From: AC-38 sp033856025
Lineage (GTDB): Bacteria; Actinomycetota; Thermoleophilia; Solirubrobacterales; Solirubrobacteraceae
Assembly (NCBI GenBank): GCA_033856025.1
Contig: JAWVFQ010000020.1
Location: 1-64,000 of the forward strand
Direction: 5' to 3'
DNA length: 64,000 nt
Part shown: positions 31,520 through 39,180 of the stretch, piece by piece
How positions within the stretch are numbered: position 1 is the first letter of the stretch
Layout of the letters: each line of letters starts with the position of its first letter
Notes under the pieces: model-generated
What the model was told of the DNA's origin: nothing
Databases searched by the model: none
The model's input: only the letters and a program-made list of their open reading frames with translations
Program-made: the position numbers and the translations under genes

Positions 31520-32277
31520 GGCGGGCGGCGCTTCCGACGGTCCTGGTCCTGGCGCTGCTCGGCGCCTGGGAGGCCTACGCGCAGCTGGGCAGCGTCGACG
31601 ACTTCCTCCTCCCCGCGCCCACCGAGGTGGCGGACTCGCTGTGGACCGACCGCTCGCTGCTCTGGCACGACTTCCGGGTCACCGCCGGCGAGGTGCTGCT
31701 GGGCATCGGCGTGGCGCTCGTCGCGGGGATCGCCTGCGCGGTCGCGCTGCACTTCTCCGCCCTGCTGCGTCGCGCCACCTACCCCCTGCTCGTGGCGTCC
31801 CAGACCGTCCCGATCGTCGTGATCGCGCCGCTGCTCGTGGTCTGGCTGGGCTACGACCTCGCGCCCAAGCTGGCGATCATCGGACTCATCTGCTTCTTCC
31901 CGGTGACGGTGACGGCGCTGGACGGCCTCCGGGGGGTCGACCCCGAGCTGCGCAAGCTCATGCGCACACTGGACGCGTCGCGCTGGCAGACGTTTCGCCG
32001 CGTGGAGGCGCCGGCCGCGCTGCCGTCGGTGCTGTCCGGGGCCAAGATCGCCGTGGCGGTGGCGGTGATCGGGGCGGTCCTGGCCGAGCAGGCGGGGTCC
32101 TCGGAGGGCCTGGGGCACCTGATCCTGCAGGCGATCCCGCAGTTCGAGACCGCACGGGCCTACGCCGCCGTGGTAGTCCTGTCGGCCTTCGCCGTGATCC
32201 TGTTCGGGGCGCTGTCGCTGGCCGAGCGCCGGCTGGTGCCCTGGGCCCACCGATCCCAAGGAGACTCTCCCGCGTGA
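31516..32277 (+). CDS. ABC transporter permease (BPD type)
   Basis: Inner-membrane permease of 253 residues with about six helices. The cytoplasmic coupling loop is visible as LRKLMRTLDASRWQTFRRVEAPAALPSVLSGAKI (residues about 150-183), with the family EAA-like motif where the ATPase docks (EAPAALPSVLSG). It belongs to the SsuC/TauC/ThiX group. GTG 31516 overlaps the ATPase stop (GTGA), and its own stop overlaps the start of the binding-protein gene. An AAGGAG ribosome-binding site for the next gene lies inside its 3' end. Confidence 0.9.
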   Translation: MRRAALPTVLVLALLGAWEAYAQLGSVDDFLLPAPTEVADSLWTDRSLLWHDFRVTAGEVLLGIGVALVAGIACAVALHFSALLRRATYPLLVASQTVPIVVIAPLLVVWLGYDLAPKLAIIGLICFFPVTVTALDGLRGVDPELRKLMRTLDASRWQTFRRVEAPAALPSVLSGAKIAVAVAVIGAVLAEQAGSSEGLGHLILQAIPQFETARAYAAVVVLSAFAVILFGALSLAERRLVPWAHRSQGDSPA

Positions 32278-33284
32278 AGAAGGCCCTGCTCTCCCTCGCC
32301 GCCCTGCTGGCCCTGGTGCTCTTGGCCGCGGGCTGCGGCGAGAAGTCCGAATCGACGTCGGCGCCGGGGACCGAGAAGCTCGACCTGGTCCTGGACTACT
32401 TCCCCAACGCGGATCACGTCGGCCTCTACGCGGGCCTGGCGGACGGCGACTTCCGCCGCGTCGGGCTGGACGTGCGGGTGCGCACCCCGTCGGACCCGGC
32501 GGCGCCCCTGAAGCTGCTGGCGGCGGGCCAGGCCGACCTGGCGATCTCCTACGAGCCCGAGGTCCTGCTGGCGCGCGACCGCGGGCTGCGCGTGGTCTCG
32601 GTGGGGGCGATCGTGCAGAAGCCGCTGACCTCGATCATGGCCGTCGGGTCGGCCCACGTGCGCGGCGTGCGCGACCTGCGGGGCAAGAAGGTCGGCACGG
32701 CGGGGATCCCCTACCAGTCGGCCTATCTCAAGACGATCCTCGGGCGCGCCGGCGTGAACCCGAACTCGGTCGACGAGATCTCCGTGGGGTTCAACCTCGT
32801 CCCGGCGATGCTGTCGCGACGCGTCGACGCCACCCTCGGCGCCTTCTGGAACTACGAGGGAGTCGAGCTGCGCCAGCGCAAGCGCGCACCGGTCGTGATC
32901 CCGGTCGACCGCGTGGGCGTGCCGACGTACAACGAGCTCGTGATCGTCGCGCGCAAGGACGACCTGGCCAACCGCGGGAGCCGCGTGCGGCGCTTCATGC
33001 GCGCCCTGGGCCAGGGCTACGCGGCGGCCCGGGCCAACCCGGCTCGGGCGGTCGCCCAGCTGGTCCGCGCCAACCCGGGCCTGAACCCCAAGCTCCAGCT
33101 GGCCAGCGTCCGAGCCACCCTGCCGGTGTTCTTCCCGGCCAACGAGAAACGCCCCTTCGGCTACCAGGACCGCCGCGCCTGGAACGCCTACGGCCGCTGG
33201 ATGCGCGACAACCAGCTCGTCCGCAACCCCCCCAACGCCTTCCGCGCCGCGACCAACGAGTTCCTGCCGGGGCAGGGGATCTAG
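32274..33284 (+). CDS. ABC transporter substrate-binding lipoprotein, NMT1/THI5-like
   Basis: Extracytoplasmic solute receptor of 336 residues. A signal peptide (1-about 19) ends in the lipobox LAAGC. The mature protein starts KLDLVLDYFPNADHVGLYAGLADGDF, the hallmark of NMT1/THI5-like receptors for pyrimidine thiamine precursors (ThiY) and related vitamins, and continues with PSDPAAPLKLLAAGQADLAISYEPEVLLARD. Substrate is probably a thiamine pyrimidine precursor or a related small heterocycle, as in ThiY or RibY systems; no TPP riboswitch was seen upstream. GTG 32274 has an AAGGAGA ribosome-binding site. The gene ends immediately next to the convergent glycosylase stop, with no gap. Confidence 0.88.
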   Translation: MKKALLSLAALLALVLLAAGCGEKSESTSAPGTEKLDLVLDYFPNADHVGLYAGLADGDFRRVGLDVRVRTPSDPAAPLKLLAAGQADLAISYEPEVLLARDRGLRVVSVGAIVQKPLTSIMAVGSAHVRGVRDLRGKKVGTAGIPYQSAYLKTILGRAGVNPNSVDEISVGFNLVPAMLSRRVDATLGAFWNYEGVELRQRKRAPVVIPVDRVGVPTYNELVIVARKDDLANRGSRVRRFMRALGQGYAAARANPARAVAQLVRANPGLNPKLQLASVRATLPVFFPANEKRPFGYQDRRAWNAYGRWMRDNQLVRNPPNAFRAATNEFLPGQGI

Positions 33285-34199
33285 CTAGGCGGCGGCGACC
33301 ATCCGGCGGGCCAGACCGCCGGGGGAGAGCAGGTAGGCGCCGGCCTGGCCGGCCCAGGGGTGGAAGCGCTCGAAGAACTCGTGGGCCTCCTCGGGCGTGG
33401 CGCGGTCGTAGGGGTTGCCGGTGCGCAGGCGCCCGACGAGCTTGAGGAACCCGAGGTCGCCGGCGGGGACGACGTCGAGGCGGCCGTGGCCGTGCAGCGC
33501 GAGCATCTCCATGGTCCACTGGCCGATGCCGGGGACGGCGCGCAGCCGCCGCCAGACGGCCTCGAGACCGGCGTCGCCGCGGCGGCCGGCCGCGGCCGGC
33601 GCGGGAAGCTCGACGCGGGCGGCCGCGATCTCGCGGGAGACGCGGATCAGCGTGATCGCTCGGGCTCCGGCGAGGTCGCAGGACTGCAGCAGCGCCGGGG
33701 CGGCGCCGGCGAGCGCGGCCGGGCCGGGCGCGTCGCGCAGTCCGGTGCGGGCGCAGCGGCGGCCCAGGCGGGCGATCAGCCGGCGCTGGATCGCGGCCGC
33801 GCGATCGAACTCGATCAGCTGCTCGGTGATGGCCCAGGTCAGCGCCTCGAACGGCTCGGGACGGCGGCGGACGCGGCGCAGCGGGTCGCGGCGCACCGCC
33901 GGCCCGATCAGCGGGTCGAAGCGGAAGCGCTCGTAGAACGGGCGCAGGTCGTCGTCGAGGCCCAGCGCGAAGCGCATCCGCTCGATCCCGTGCTCGACGG
34001 CCTCGCGCGACGGCGCCACCGCGTGCAGCAGCGCCCGGTCGCGCGCCGGCTGGCGCACCGTGACCACGACGGCCTCGTCGCCGAGGTGCAGCAGGCGCCG
34101 CAGAGCGCCCCCGGACACCCGCGCCAACCCGTCCGGCCCCCCATACCGCGGCAGCCGCCACGGCCATCTCGCGACCACTTCGCGGGAGAGCTCGATCAT
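33285..34199 (-). CDS. DNA-3-methyladenine glycosylase, AlkA-like (HhH-GPD)
   Basis: Base-excision repair glycosylase removing alkylated purines. The 304-residue protein has a beta-rich N-terminal part (about 1-100) and a helical HhH-GPD domain. The helix-hairpin-helix reads LRAVPGIGQWTMEMLALHG (about residues 221-239), followed by the catalytic Asp in VPAGDLGFLK (about 245-254), as in AlkA. The region ALTWAITEQLIEFDRAAAIQRRL fits the domain's first helix pair. ATG 34199 has TAGGCT 6 nt upstream, so the mRNA is probably leaderless. No ada-type regulatory domain is present. Confidence 0.9.
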   Translation of the reverse strand: MIELSREVVARWPWRLPRYGGPDGLARVSGGALRRLLHLGDEAVVVTVRQPARDRALLHAVAPSREAVEHGIERMRFALGLDDDLRPFYERFRFDPLIGPAVRRDPLRRVRRRPEPFEALTWAITEQLIEFDRAAAIQRRLIARLGRRCARTGLRDAPGPAALAGAAPALLQSCDLAGARAITLIRVSREIAAARVELPAPAAAGRRGDAGLEAVWRRLRAVPGIGQWTMEMLALHGHGRLDVVPAGDLGFLKLVGRLRTGNPYDRATPEEAHEFFERFHPWAGQAGAYLLSPGGLARRMVAAA

Positions 34200-34205
34200 T
34201 CCCGG

Positions 34206-34211
34206 AGCCTA
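34206..34211 (-). promoter_or_regulatory. Putative -10 hexamer of the AlkA-like gene
   Basis: TAGGCT on the minus strand, 6 nt before the ATG at 34199. Confidence 0.5.
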
Positions 34212-34342
34212 ACCCGAGTCTCGGCGACGCCCTTGAACCGTGAATGGGCGCTCCGGCGGGTGCCTGGCCAGGACGCAGGGGGTGGGACAGTGCTCCGCAC
34301 GGCCCACCCCCGAGGACGCCGCCAGGCGCGCGTCCGGTGCGC

Positions 34343-34645
34343 TCAGTCGCGGTTCAAGAGGTGGATGTCCACCAGGAACGACCGCGAGGCGGCGACGTCG
34401 ATCAGCTCGCCGCGCTTGCGGCCGCGCTTACGGCGCGACGGCATCGCCCGGCGCGCGGCGCGGCGGCGGGCCAGCGCGACGGTCGCGGCGCCGGCCACGA
34501 AGCCGGTTGCGGCGACGGCGGCGGCCTGGACGGCCGGCGAGGGCATGGCACGGACGAGCTCCCCCGAGACCGCCTCCTCGCGCTCGATCGGCGTGACCTC
34601 GGCCAGGACCGGCAGCAGGTCGGGGTCGCGCGCGGGCTCGGGCAT
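34343..34645 (-). CDS. Small membrane protein with basic C-terminal region
   Basis: Function not recognised. The 100-residue protein has an acidic head (MPEPARDPDLLPVLAEVTPI), one membrane helix (about residues 36-58, PAVQAAAVAATGFVAGAATVAL), then a strongly basic stretch (ARRRAARRAMPSRRKRGRKRG) and a short ordered tail (IDVAASRSFLVDIHLLNRD). The basic part would bind membrane phospholipids or nucleic acid. ATG 34645 has TACACT 6 nt upstream, arguing for its own leaderless transcript although it follows the GNAT-like gene on the same strand by only 20 bases. Confidence 0.68.
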   Translation of the reverse strand: MPEPARDPDLLPVLAEVTPIEREEAVSGELVRAMPSPAVQAAAVAATGFVAGAATVALARRRAARRAMPSRRKRGRKRGELIDVAASRSFLVDIHLLNRD

Positions 34646-34651
34646 CCGCGC

Positions 34652-34657
34652 AGTGTA
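34652..34657 (-). promoter_or_regulatory. Putative -10 hexamer of the 34645 gene
   Basis: TACACT on the minus strand, 6 nt before the ATG at 34645. Confidence 0.5.
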
Positions 34658-34665
34658 GTGCCCGC

Positions 34666-35835
34666 TCAGACGGGCTCCACACCCTCGGGCCGGGCGGGCT
34701 CGGCCGCCGGGTCGAAGCGCTGCTCGTAGATGCGGAAGCGCTTGACGATGCGCCCTCCCATCGCCTCCATGCCCCGGTTCATCGGGGTGTTGGTCTCCAG
34801 GATCCAGCCCATCTCGCCCCAGGTCACCCGTCCGCGGCCGGCCGTGTCGAAGTGCTCGATGTAGAGCTGCGCCGCCACGCCCGTGTGCTGCCAGCCCGGC
34901 TTGACCCCCAGGAACCCGACGCGGCAGCGGTCCATGATCCGGCGCCGGCGCAGGAAGTGCCACCAGCCCAGGGGCAGCAGCCGTCCCTTCATCCGCTTCA
35001 GGGCCTGGTTGAGGTCGGGGACGGTCACCGCCACCCCGACCGGCTCGCCGTCCTTCTCGGCCACCATGAACCACTCGCGCGCGAAGGCCAGCTGCATCTC
35101 GTGGGCGTAGTCGTCGAGGTCGCGCTCGGAGTAGGGCACGAAGTCCCAGTTGCGCTTCCAGGCCTCGTTGTAGATGTCGCCGAAGATCTGCATGTCGCGG
35201 CGCAGGTGGCGGCGGGTCATGTGCCGCAGCGTGATCCCGTGCTCGGTGCGCGACTGCTCGGCCAGGTCGAACACCACCGGCAGGATCTTGGACCGGTCCG
35301 AGACGTCCAGCTCCCACATCCACAGGTCGATGACCTTCTCCAGCCCGGTGTCCTCCTCCACCAGCCGCTGGTAGTGGGGGGGCTGCCAGGACTGGCGGAT
35401 CATCGGCTCGCGGTCGAAGCCCTCGATCAGGATGCCGCTCTCGTCGTTCATGCGGAAGTCCATGGGCCCCACCATCCGGTCGTAGCCGCGCTCGCGCAGC
35501 CACGCCTCGGCGGCGTCGAACAGCGCCGCGGCGACCTCGGGGTCGTCCTCGAGCTCCAGGAACCCGAACAGCCCCCAGCGGGTGCCCTTCTCGGCGTTGA
35601 GCGCGTGGTCCACGTGGGCCGAGATCCGCCCCACGACGCGGCCGCCGCGCCGGGCCAGGAACAGCTGCGCCTCGCCCCGGTGGAAGAAGCCGCCCAGGCG
35701 CGGGTTCAGGAAGATCCACCGCTCCAGGCGCAGCGGAGGGATCCAGAACGGCGATGTAGAGTGAAGGCGGTAGGGGAGCTCGATGAACGCGCGCAGGTCG
35801 CGCCGCCCCTCGACCGGCCGGACGTCCACGGACAC
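34666..35835 (-). CDS. GNAT-like acyltransferase, YghO-like (candidate bacterial ceramide synthase)
   Basis: The 389-residue cytoplasmic protein has the length and pattern of YghO-like proteins, a GNAT-fold family. Visible are a conserved N-terminal block (RAFIELPYRLHSTSPFWIPP), a first acyltransferase-like half (LFLARRGGRVVGRISAHVD, FGFLELEDDPEV), then GPMDFRMNDESGILIEGFD, and a second GNAT-like half (WFMVAEKDGEPVGVAV, RVGFLGVKPGWQHTGVAAQLYIEHF, GEMGWILETNTPMNRGMEAMG). From memory, bacterial ceramide synthase (bCerS) belongs to this group; I hold that at moderate certainty. The divergent neighbour, only 15 bp away, encodes an SPT-like enzyme, which supports a sphingolipid role. GTG 35835 is chosen; GTG 35829 is equally possible. 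Confidence 0.75.
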   Translation of the reverse strand: MSVDVRPVEGRRDLRAFIELPYRLHSTSPFWIPPLRLERWIFLNPRLGGFFHRGEAQLFLARRGGRVVGRISAHVDHALNAEKGTRWGLFGFLELEDDPEVAAALFDAAEAWLRERGYDRMVGPMDFRMNDESGILIEGFDREPMIRQSWQPPHYQRLVEEDTGLEKVIDLWMWELDVSDRSKILPVVFDLAEQSRTEHGITLRHMTRRHLRRDMQIFGDIYNEAWKRNWDFVPYSERDLDDYAHEMQLAFAREWFMVAEKDGEPVGVAVTVPDLNQALKRMKGRLLPLGWWHFLRRRRIMDRCRVGFLGVKPGWQHTGVAAQLYIEHFDTAGRGRVTWGEMGWILETNTPMNRGMEAMGGRIVKRFRIYEQRFDPAAEPARPEGVEPV

Positions 35836-35850
35836 GAGGCCGCACCCTAT

Positions 35851-37116
35851 ATGCCGACGCCCACCGCCCACGACGTCTTCGCGAAGGTCCGCGGCCATGA
35901 GCGCTCCGAGTTGCTCAATGCCGCGCGCCAGGCGGGCGTCGTCCCCTACTTCCGCGTGCTGGAGTCGGCCGCCGGGCCCGTCGTGGAGATGGAGGGTGCC
36001 CAGCGGGTCATGCTCGGCTCCAACAACTACCTCGGCCTGACGGGCGACGAGCGGGTCAAGCAGGCGGCCCGCGAGGCGCTGGAGCGCTACGGCACCGGCC
36101 TCACCGGCTCGCGCCTGCTCAACGGGACGATCGACCTGCACCTCGAGCTCGAGCAGGAGCTGGCCGACTGGATGGGAACCGAGGACGCGATCGTCTACAC
36201 CACCGGCCACCAGGCCAACCTCGGAGCGCTCGGGACCCTCCTGGAGCCGGGGGACACCGTGGTCGTGGACTCCGGTGACCACGCCTCGATCCTCGACGGC
36301 GCGCTGCTCTCACGGGCCAAGCTGCGCCCCTTCCGCCACAACCGCCTGGACAAGCTGGAGCGCACGCTGGAGCGCGCGGCCGGCGACGGCGGCGGCGTCC
36401 TCGTCGTGGTGGACGGGGTGTTCTCGATGGAGGGCGACGTCGCCCCCCTCCCCCAGGTCGCCGAGCTGTGCGAGCGCTACGGCGCCCGGCTCATGGTCGA
36501 CGAGGCCCACGGCGTCGGCGTGCTCGGCGCGCGCGGCGCCGGGACGAGCGAGCTGCTGGGAGTCGAGGACCGGGTCGACCTGCGCATGGGGACCTTCTCC
36601 AAGTCGCTGGCCTCCTGCGGCGGCTTCATCGCCGGCCCGGCCGAGGTCGTCGAGTACCTGCGGATCGCCTCGCGTCCCTTCCTCTTCACCGCGGCCGCCG
36701 TCCCCGCCGCCGTCGGCGCGGCCCTGGCCGCGACGCGCATCTGCCGCTCGGACGATGGGCCGGCGCTGTTCGCCCGGGTGCTGGAGAACGCGCGCTACCT
36801 GCACGCCGGCCTGAGCGAGCTGGGCTTCCACGTCGTCGAGCCGACGCCGCTGCCCGACGGTACCGCTGTCCTCACGCCGATCGTGCCCGTCCTGGTGGCC
36901 GACGACTGGAAGGCGGGGCTGCTCTGGCGCGCGCTCTACGACGCCGGCGTCTACGTCAACGTCGCCCTGCACCCGGCCGTCCCGCCGGGCGGGGCGATGC
37001 TGCGGACCAGCGTCATGGCGACCCACGACCGCCCCGTCCTGGACCGCGCGCTGGAGGCCTTCGCGCACGTCAAGCGGAACTTCGAATCCGAGCATGGGCC
37101 CCTTCCTGGACCCTGA
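35851..37116 (+). CDS. Serine palmitoyltransferase-like alpha-oxoamine synthase
   Basis: PLP enzyme condensing an acyl-CoA with an amino acid, 421 residues. Fold-type I landmarks are present: His144 in DSGDHASI stacking on PLP, MVDEAHGVGVLG (Asp217/His220), and the Schiff-base Lys251 in GTFSKSLASCGGF. Subfamily features favour serine palmitoyltransferase over AONS (biotin) or KBL: GSNNYLGLT, GTGLTGSRLLNGTIDLHLELE, and SRPFLFTAA. AONS usually reads FGKALG at the lysine and GSR.(V/I)SG instead of LNGT. No biotin genes are adjacent. ATG 35851 is only 15 bp from the divergent GNAT-like start, so its promoter probably lies inside that gene. A hairpin overlaps its stop codon. Confidence 0.84.
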   Translation: MPTPTAHDVFAKVRGHERSELLNAARQAGVVPYFRVLESAAGPVVEMEGAQRVMLGSNNYLGLTGDERVKQAAREALERYGTGLTGSRLLNGTIDLHLELEQELADWMGTEDAIVYTTGHQANLGALGTLLEPGDTVVVDSGDHASILDGALLSRAKLRPFRHNRLDKLERTLERAAGDGGGVLVVVDGVFSMEGDVAPLPQVAELCERYGARLMVDEAHGVGVLGARGAGTSELLGVEDRVDLRMGTFSKSLASCGGFIAGPAEVVEYLRIASRPFLFTAAAVPAAVGAALAATRICRSDDGPALFARVLENARYLHAGLSELGFHVVEPTPLPDGTAVLTPIVPVLVADDWKAGLLWRALYDAGVYVNVALHPAVPPGGAMLRTSVMATHDRPVLDRALEAFAHVKRNFESEHGPLPGP

Positions 37117-37127
37117 CTCGAGGGTCC
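37108..37127 (+). terminator. Hairpin at the end of the SPT-like gene
   Basis: GGACCCT-GACTCG-AGGGTCC: 7-bp stem and 6-base loop containing the end of the stop codon. It shares the ACTCGAGGGT string with the palindrome at 6934-6954. A weak A-rich stretch follows, but no T-tract. Confidence 0.5.
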
Positions 37128-37170
37128 GACGAAAAGGCCGCTCTGAGCGCACGACTTGGACGAACGTCCA

Positions 37171-37200
37171 TTGACCCCGGGACGCGCGCTGCCATAGCTT
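37171..37200 (+). promoter_or_regulatory. Candidate promoter of the mIHF gene
   Basis: TTGACC (37171-37176) and TAGCTT (37195-37200) with an 18-base spacer, about 200 nt before the ATG at 37400. The rest of the 283-base gap (37117-37399) holds nothing else I can name. Confidence 0.4.
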
Positions 37201-37399
37201 CATTTCGTCTCGACCACTTGGCCATCGCCGGGTGAGGGGGGTCTCAAAAAGGGTCGCAGCGCGCCGGCTGGAAGGTTCAGCGGGCCCGGTTTCGGCGCGC
37301 TGAAACACGAGTCCTCCCGGCGACCGCCGAGCGGTTGGGGCTGTCGTCAACCAACCCAGCGACGTGTTCGCCACTGAGAGGCGAGCAGGGAAGGACAGG

Positions 37400-37780
37400 A
37401 TGGACGCAACCGGGACGATCGCTGCCCCGCAGGAGCAGCACATGCAAGCCCTCGAACTGGCCAACCGGGTGAGATTGGCCCGCGCGACGCTCAAGCGCCG
37501 CGTCGGGACCGGCGAACTGGCGGCCGCCGAGGTGATCGTCGCGTGTCCGTGGGAGGCCGAGAGCATGCCGATCATGGACCTGCTCATGAGCCAGCGCCGA
37601 TGGGGCCGCACCCGCTGCCGCAAGTTCCTGACGTCGATTCGGATGTCGGAGACCAAGACCGTGGGAACGCTGACGGAACGCCAGCGCAGGACACTGGCGG
37701 CGCTGCTCTCCGCGAAGGGACGCACCGGCGACGTGGAGCACCGGGCCGCGATCGGCCTGGGCTACTTCGCGCACGCCTGA
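37400..37780 (+). CDS. mihF: Integration host factor, actinobacterial type (mIHF)
   Basis: Nucleoid-associated DNA-bending protein of actinobacteria, 126 residues. The conserved core is clear: a helix NRVRLARATLKRRVGTGEL, AAEVIVACPWEAESMPIMDLLMSQ, then the helix-two-turn-helix region RRWGRTRCRKFLTSIRMSETKTV followed by GTLTERQRR. The pattern RWGRTR.RK...S matches mIHF proteins that organise the chromosome and assist phage integrases. Compared with mycobacterial mIHF the C-terminal extension is longer (about 25 residues, AKGRTGDVEHRAAIGLGYFAHA). The ATG at 37400 has a GGAAGGACAGG ribosome-binding region; a GTG at 37364 is the alternative. Confidence 0.92.
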   Translation: MDATGTIAAPQEQHMQALELANRVRLARATLKRRVGTGELAAAEVIVACPWEAESMPIMDLLMSQRRWGRTRCRKFLTSIRMSETKTVGTLTERQRRTLAALLSAKGRTGDVEHRAAIGLGYFAHA

Positions 37781-37787
37781 CGGGGGC

Positions 37788-37818
37788 GCGACCCGCCGCG
37801 TCAGGCGCGGCGGGTCGC
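37788..37818. terminator. Bidirectional hairpin between mIHF and VOC genes
   Basis: GCGACCCGCCGCG-TCAGG-CGCGGCGGGTCGC: a perfect 13-bp stem and 5-base loop. The VOC gene's stop codon lies in the loop, so its last codons form one arm. Confidence 0.8.
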
Positions 37819-38202
37819 TAACTCGACGATGTGGCCGTCCGGGTCGCGCAGGTAGATCGACCGGAAGGCGCCGCGGTCGAACGGATCGGTGCACTCGATC
37901 CCCCGCGACCGCAGGTAGTCGCGCCAGGCCAGCTGCTCGTCCGCCGTCTCGACGGTCAGCGCGAGATGGTGCGTCGAGCCGGCGCCCACCACCCCGGCCT
38001 CCATCGCCGGGTACTCCAGGAACGACACCAGGGTCCCCGGCGTCCCGTGCTCGTCGCCGAACCAGAAGTGGCGCGAGTCGGGATCGTCGTCGTTGCGCTC
38101 CTCGCGCACCAGGGTGAGGCCGAGCAGGTCGCGCCAGAAGGCCGTGGTGCGCTGGAGGTCGCGCGAGATCAGCGTGACGTGGTGCAGCCCGGTCAGTCGC
38201 AT
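37801..38202 (-). CDS. VOC/glyoxalase-superfamily protein
   Basis: Small metal-dependent enzyme of the vicinal oxygen chelate superfamily, 133 residues (two beta-alpha-beta-beta-beta modules). Metal ligands are visible: His in LTGLHHVTL (about residue 7), a second His in GSTHHLALTV (about 77-78), and Glu in DGHIVELATR near the C terminus (about 129). The start MRLTGLHHVTLISRDLQRTTAFW is the standard opening of ring-cleaving dioxygenase-like and glyoxalase-like members. ATG at 38202; the upstream membrane-protein gene ends 19 bases before it. The substrate is not predictable from sequence. Confidence 0.86.
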   Translation of the reverse strand: MRLTGLHHVTLISRDLQRTTAFWRDLLGLTLVREERNDDDPDSRHFWFGDEHGTPGTLVSFLEYPAMEAGVVGAGSTHHLALTVETADEQLAWRDYLRSRGIECTDPFDRGAFRSIYLRDPDGHIVELATRRA

Positions 38203-38221
38203 GCGGCGCTGGACGGACACG

Positions 38222-38659
38222 TCAGCGGAACCCGTAGCCGCCCGAGCGGCGCTTGAAGACCTCGCGCAGGGCCCAGAAGGCCGCGGCGAAGACGCCAATC
38301 CCGGCCCCGAGCAGCGCGACCTGTGGCGCGCCGGCGAAGAACAGCCCACCCATCGTCAGGACGGCGGGCGCGGCGGCCAGGACGCTGGTGTGCGACTTGA
38401 AGCCGGCCATGTGCTCGCGAATGGCCAGCTCCAATCCGGCCAGCGAGCCGAGCGCCGCCGCGGTGGCGAGCATGAGCCCGCCCCGCTTGCCGCCGGTCAC
38501 GAACCCGGCCACCCCGATCACGAGCGCCAGCAGGACGCACAGCTCGACCAGCGGGAAGCTGCCCCACGGCGCCTGGGGGCGCTCGCCCGTACGCCGACGC
38601 GCCGGAGCGGGACGCTCCGGCGCCGGGGTGTGGGCGCGCTTGCGACTACGTCTTCCCAT
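38222..38659 (-). CDS. Four-span membrane protein, unknown
   Basis: Function not recognised. The 145-residue protein has a basic, Pro-rich cytoplasmic head (about 1-32), then four hydrophobic segments: about 36-54 (LVELCVLLALVIGVAGFVT), 59-80 (LMLATAAALGSLAGLELA), 92-110 and 113-130, ending in a basic tail (REVFKRRSGGYGFR). Spacing suggests two hairpins, with Gly-rich helix interfaces. ATG 38659 overlaps the end of the upstream gene by 14 bases, so the two unknown proteins are made together. Confidence 0.66.
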   Translation of the reverse strand: MGRRSRKRAHTPAPERPAPARRRTGERPQAPWGSFPLVELCVLLALVIGVAGFVTGGKRGGLMLATAAALGSLAGLELAIREHMAGFKSHTSVLAAAPAVLTMGGLFFAGAPQVALLGAGIGVFAAAFWALREVFKRRSGGYGFR

Positions 38660-39167
38660 CAGGGGCCGGGGGCGACAGCCCCCTGGCTAACGGACAGCCG
38701 GAGGAGAGCTTGACCTGCCACCAGCCCATCAGCATGCCGATGAGCCCGAGGCGGGGGCGCACGTGCCAGTGGCCGCAGCCGCGCTCCCCGATGTCCTCGC
38801 GCGACACGCGCACGCGCCGGTAGGACCCCGGGTCGAGCATCATGCGCTCGATCAGCCGGCGGCACTCCTCCTCGCGGGCGGTGCGCTGCGCCAGGTCGCC
38901 GCGGGCGCGGCCCAAACGGCCGGCCAGGTCGTCGCGCAGGCGCTCGAGCTCTCCCAGTCCGAGCAGCCGGGGGCCGGCCATGGCCGGGACTCCCCACTCC
39001 AGGCCCTGGCGCGGGTAGGCGCCGGTGAAGGTGTGGGCCAGGTCGCGCTCCAGCCGGGCGATCTGGTCGCGCAGAGAGCGCCGCGCGGCGCGTTCGTCGG
39101 TCTCGACGACCCGGGTGCCGAGCGAGGCCTGCGGGGGCGTCCGCTCGGAGTGTTCGAGCACCTCCAT
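38646..39167 (-). CDS. Conserved unknown protein with coiled coil and Cys/His-Trp motif
   Basis: Not recognised. The 173-residue protein has a helical N-terminal half with coiled-coil character (SLRDQIARLERDLAHTF at about 31-47 and LGELERLRDDLAGRLGRARGDLAQR at about 74-98) and a compact C-terminal part: REDIGERGCGHWHVRPRLG and LIGMLMGWWQVKLSSGCPLA. The GCGHWHV and SSGCPL strings contain two Cys and two His that could bind zinc, and the WW/Lys strip could contact membrane or nucleic acid. It looks conserved rather than random, since the C-terminal block is dense in Trp, Cys and His. ATG 39167 has TAGAAT 7 nt upstream, overlapping the previous stop codon. Confidence 0.68.
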   Translation of the reverse strand: MEVLEHSERTPPQASLGTRVVETDERAARRSLRDQIARLERDLAHTFTGAYPRQGLEWGVPAMAGPRLLGLGELERLRDDLAGRLGRARGDLAQRTAREEECRRLIERMMLDPGSYRRVRVSREDIGERGCGHWHVRPRLGLIGMLMGWWQVKLSSGCPLARGLSPPAPDGKT

Positions 39168-39174
39168 CGCGGCG

Positions 39175-39180
39175 ATTCTA
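39175..39180 (-). promoter_or_regulatory. Putative -10 hexamer of the 39167 gene
   Basis: TAGAAT on the minus strand, 7 nt before the ATG; its TAG is also the stop codon of the B3/B4 gene. Confidence 0.5.

Noticed and set aside
35851..37116. Calling the PLP enzyme bioF (AONS)
   Set aside because: Lysine and glycine-loop motifs fit SPT-like enzymes, and no biotin genes are adjacent.
37157..37170. TGGAC-GAAC-GTCCA as a LexA/SOS box before mIHF
   Set aside because: Does not match the actinobacterial CGAAC-n4-GTTCG box, and no SOS gene is nearby.
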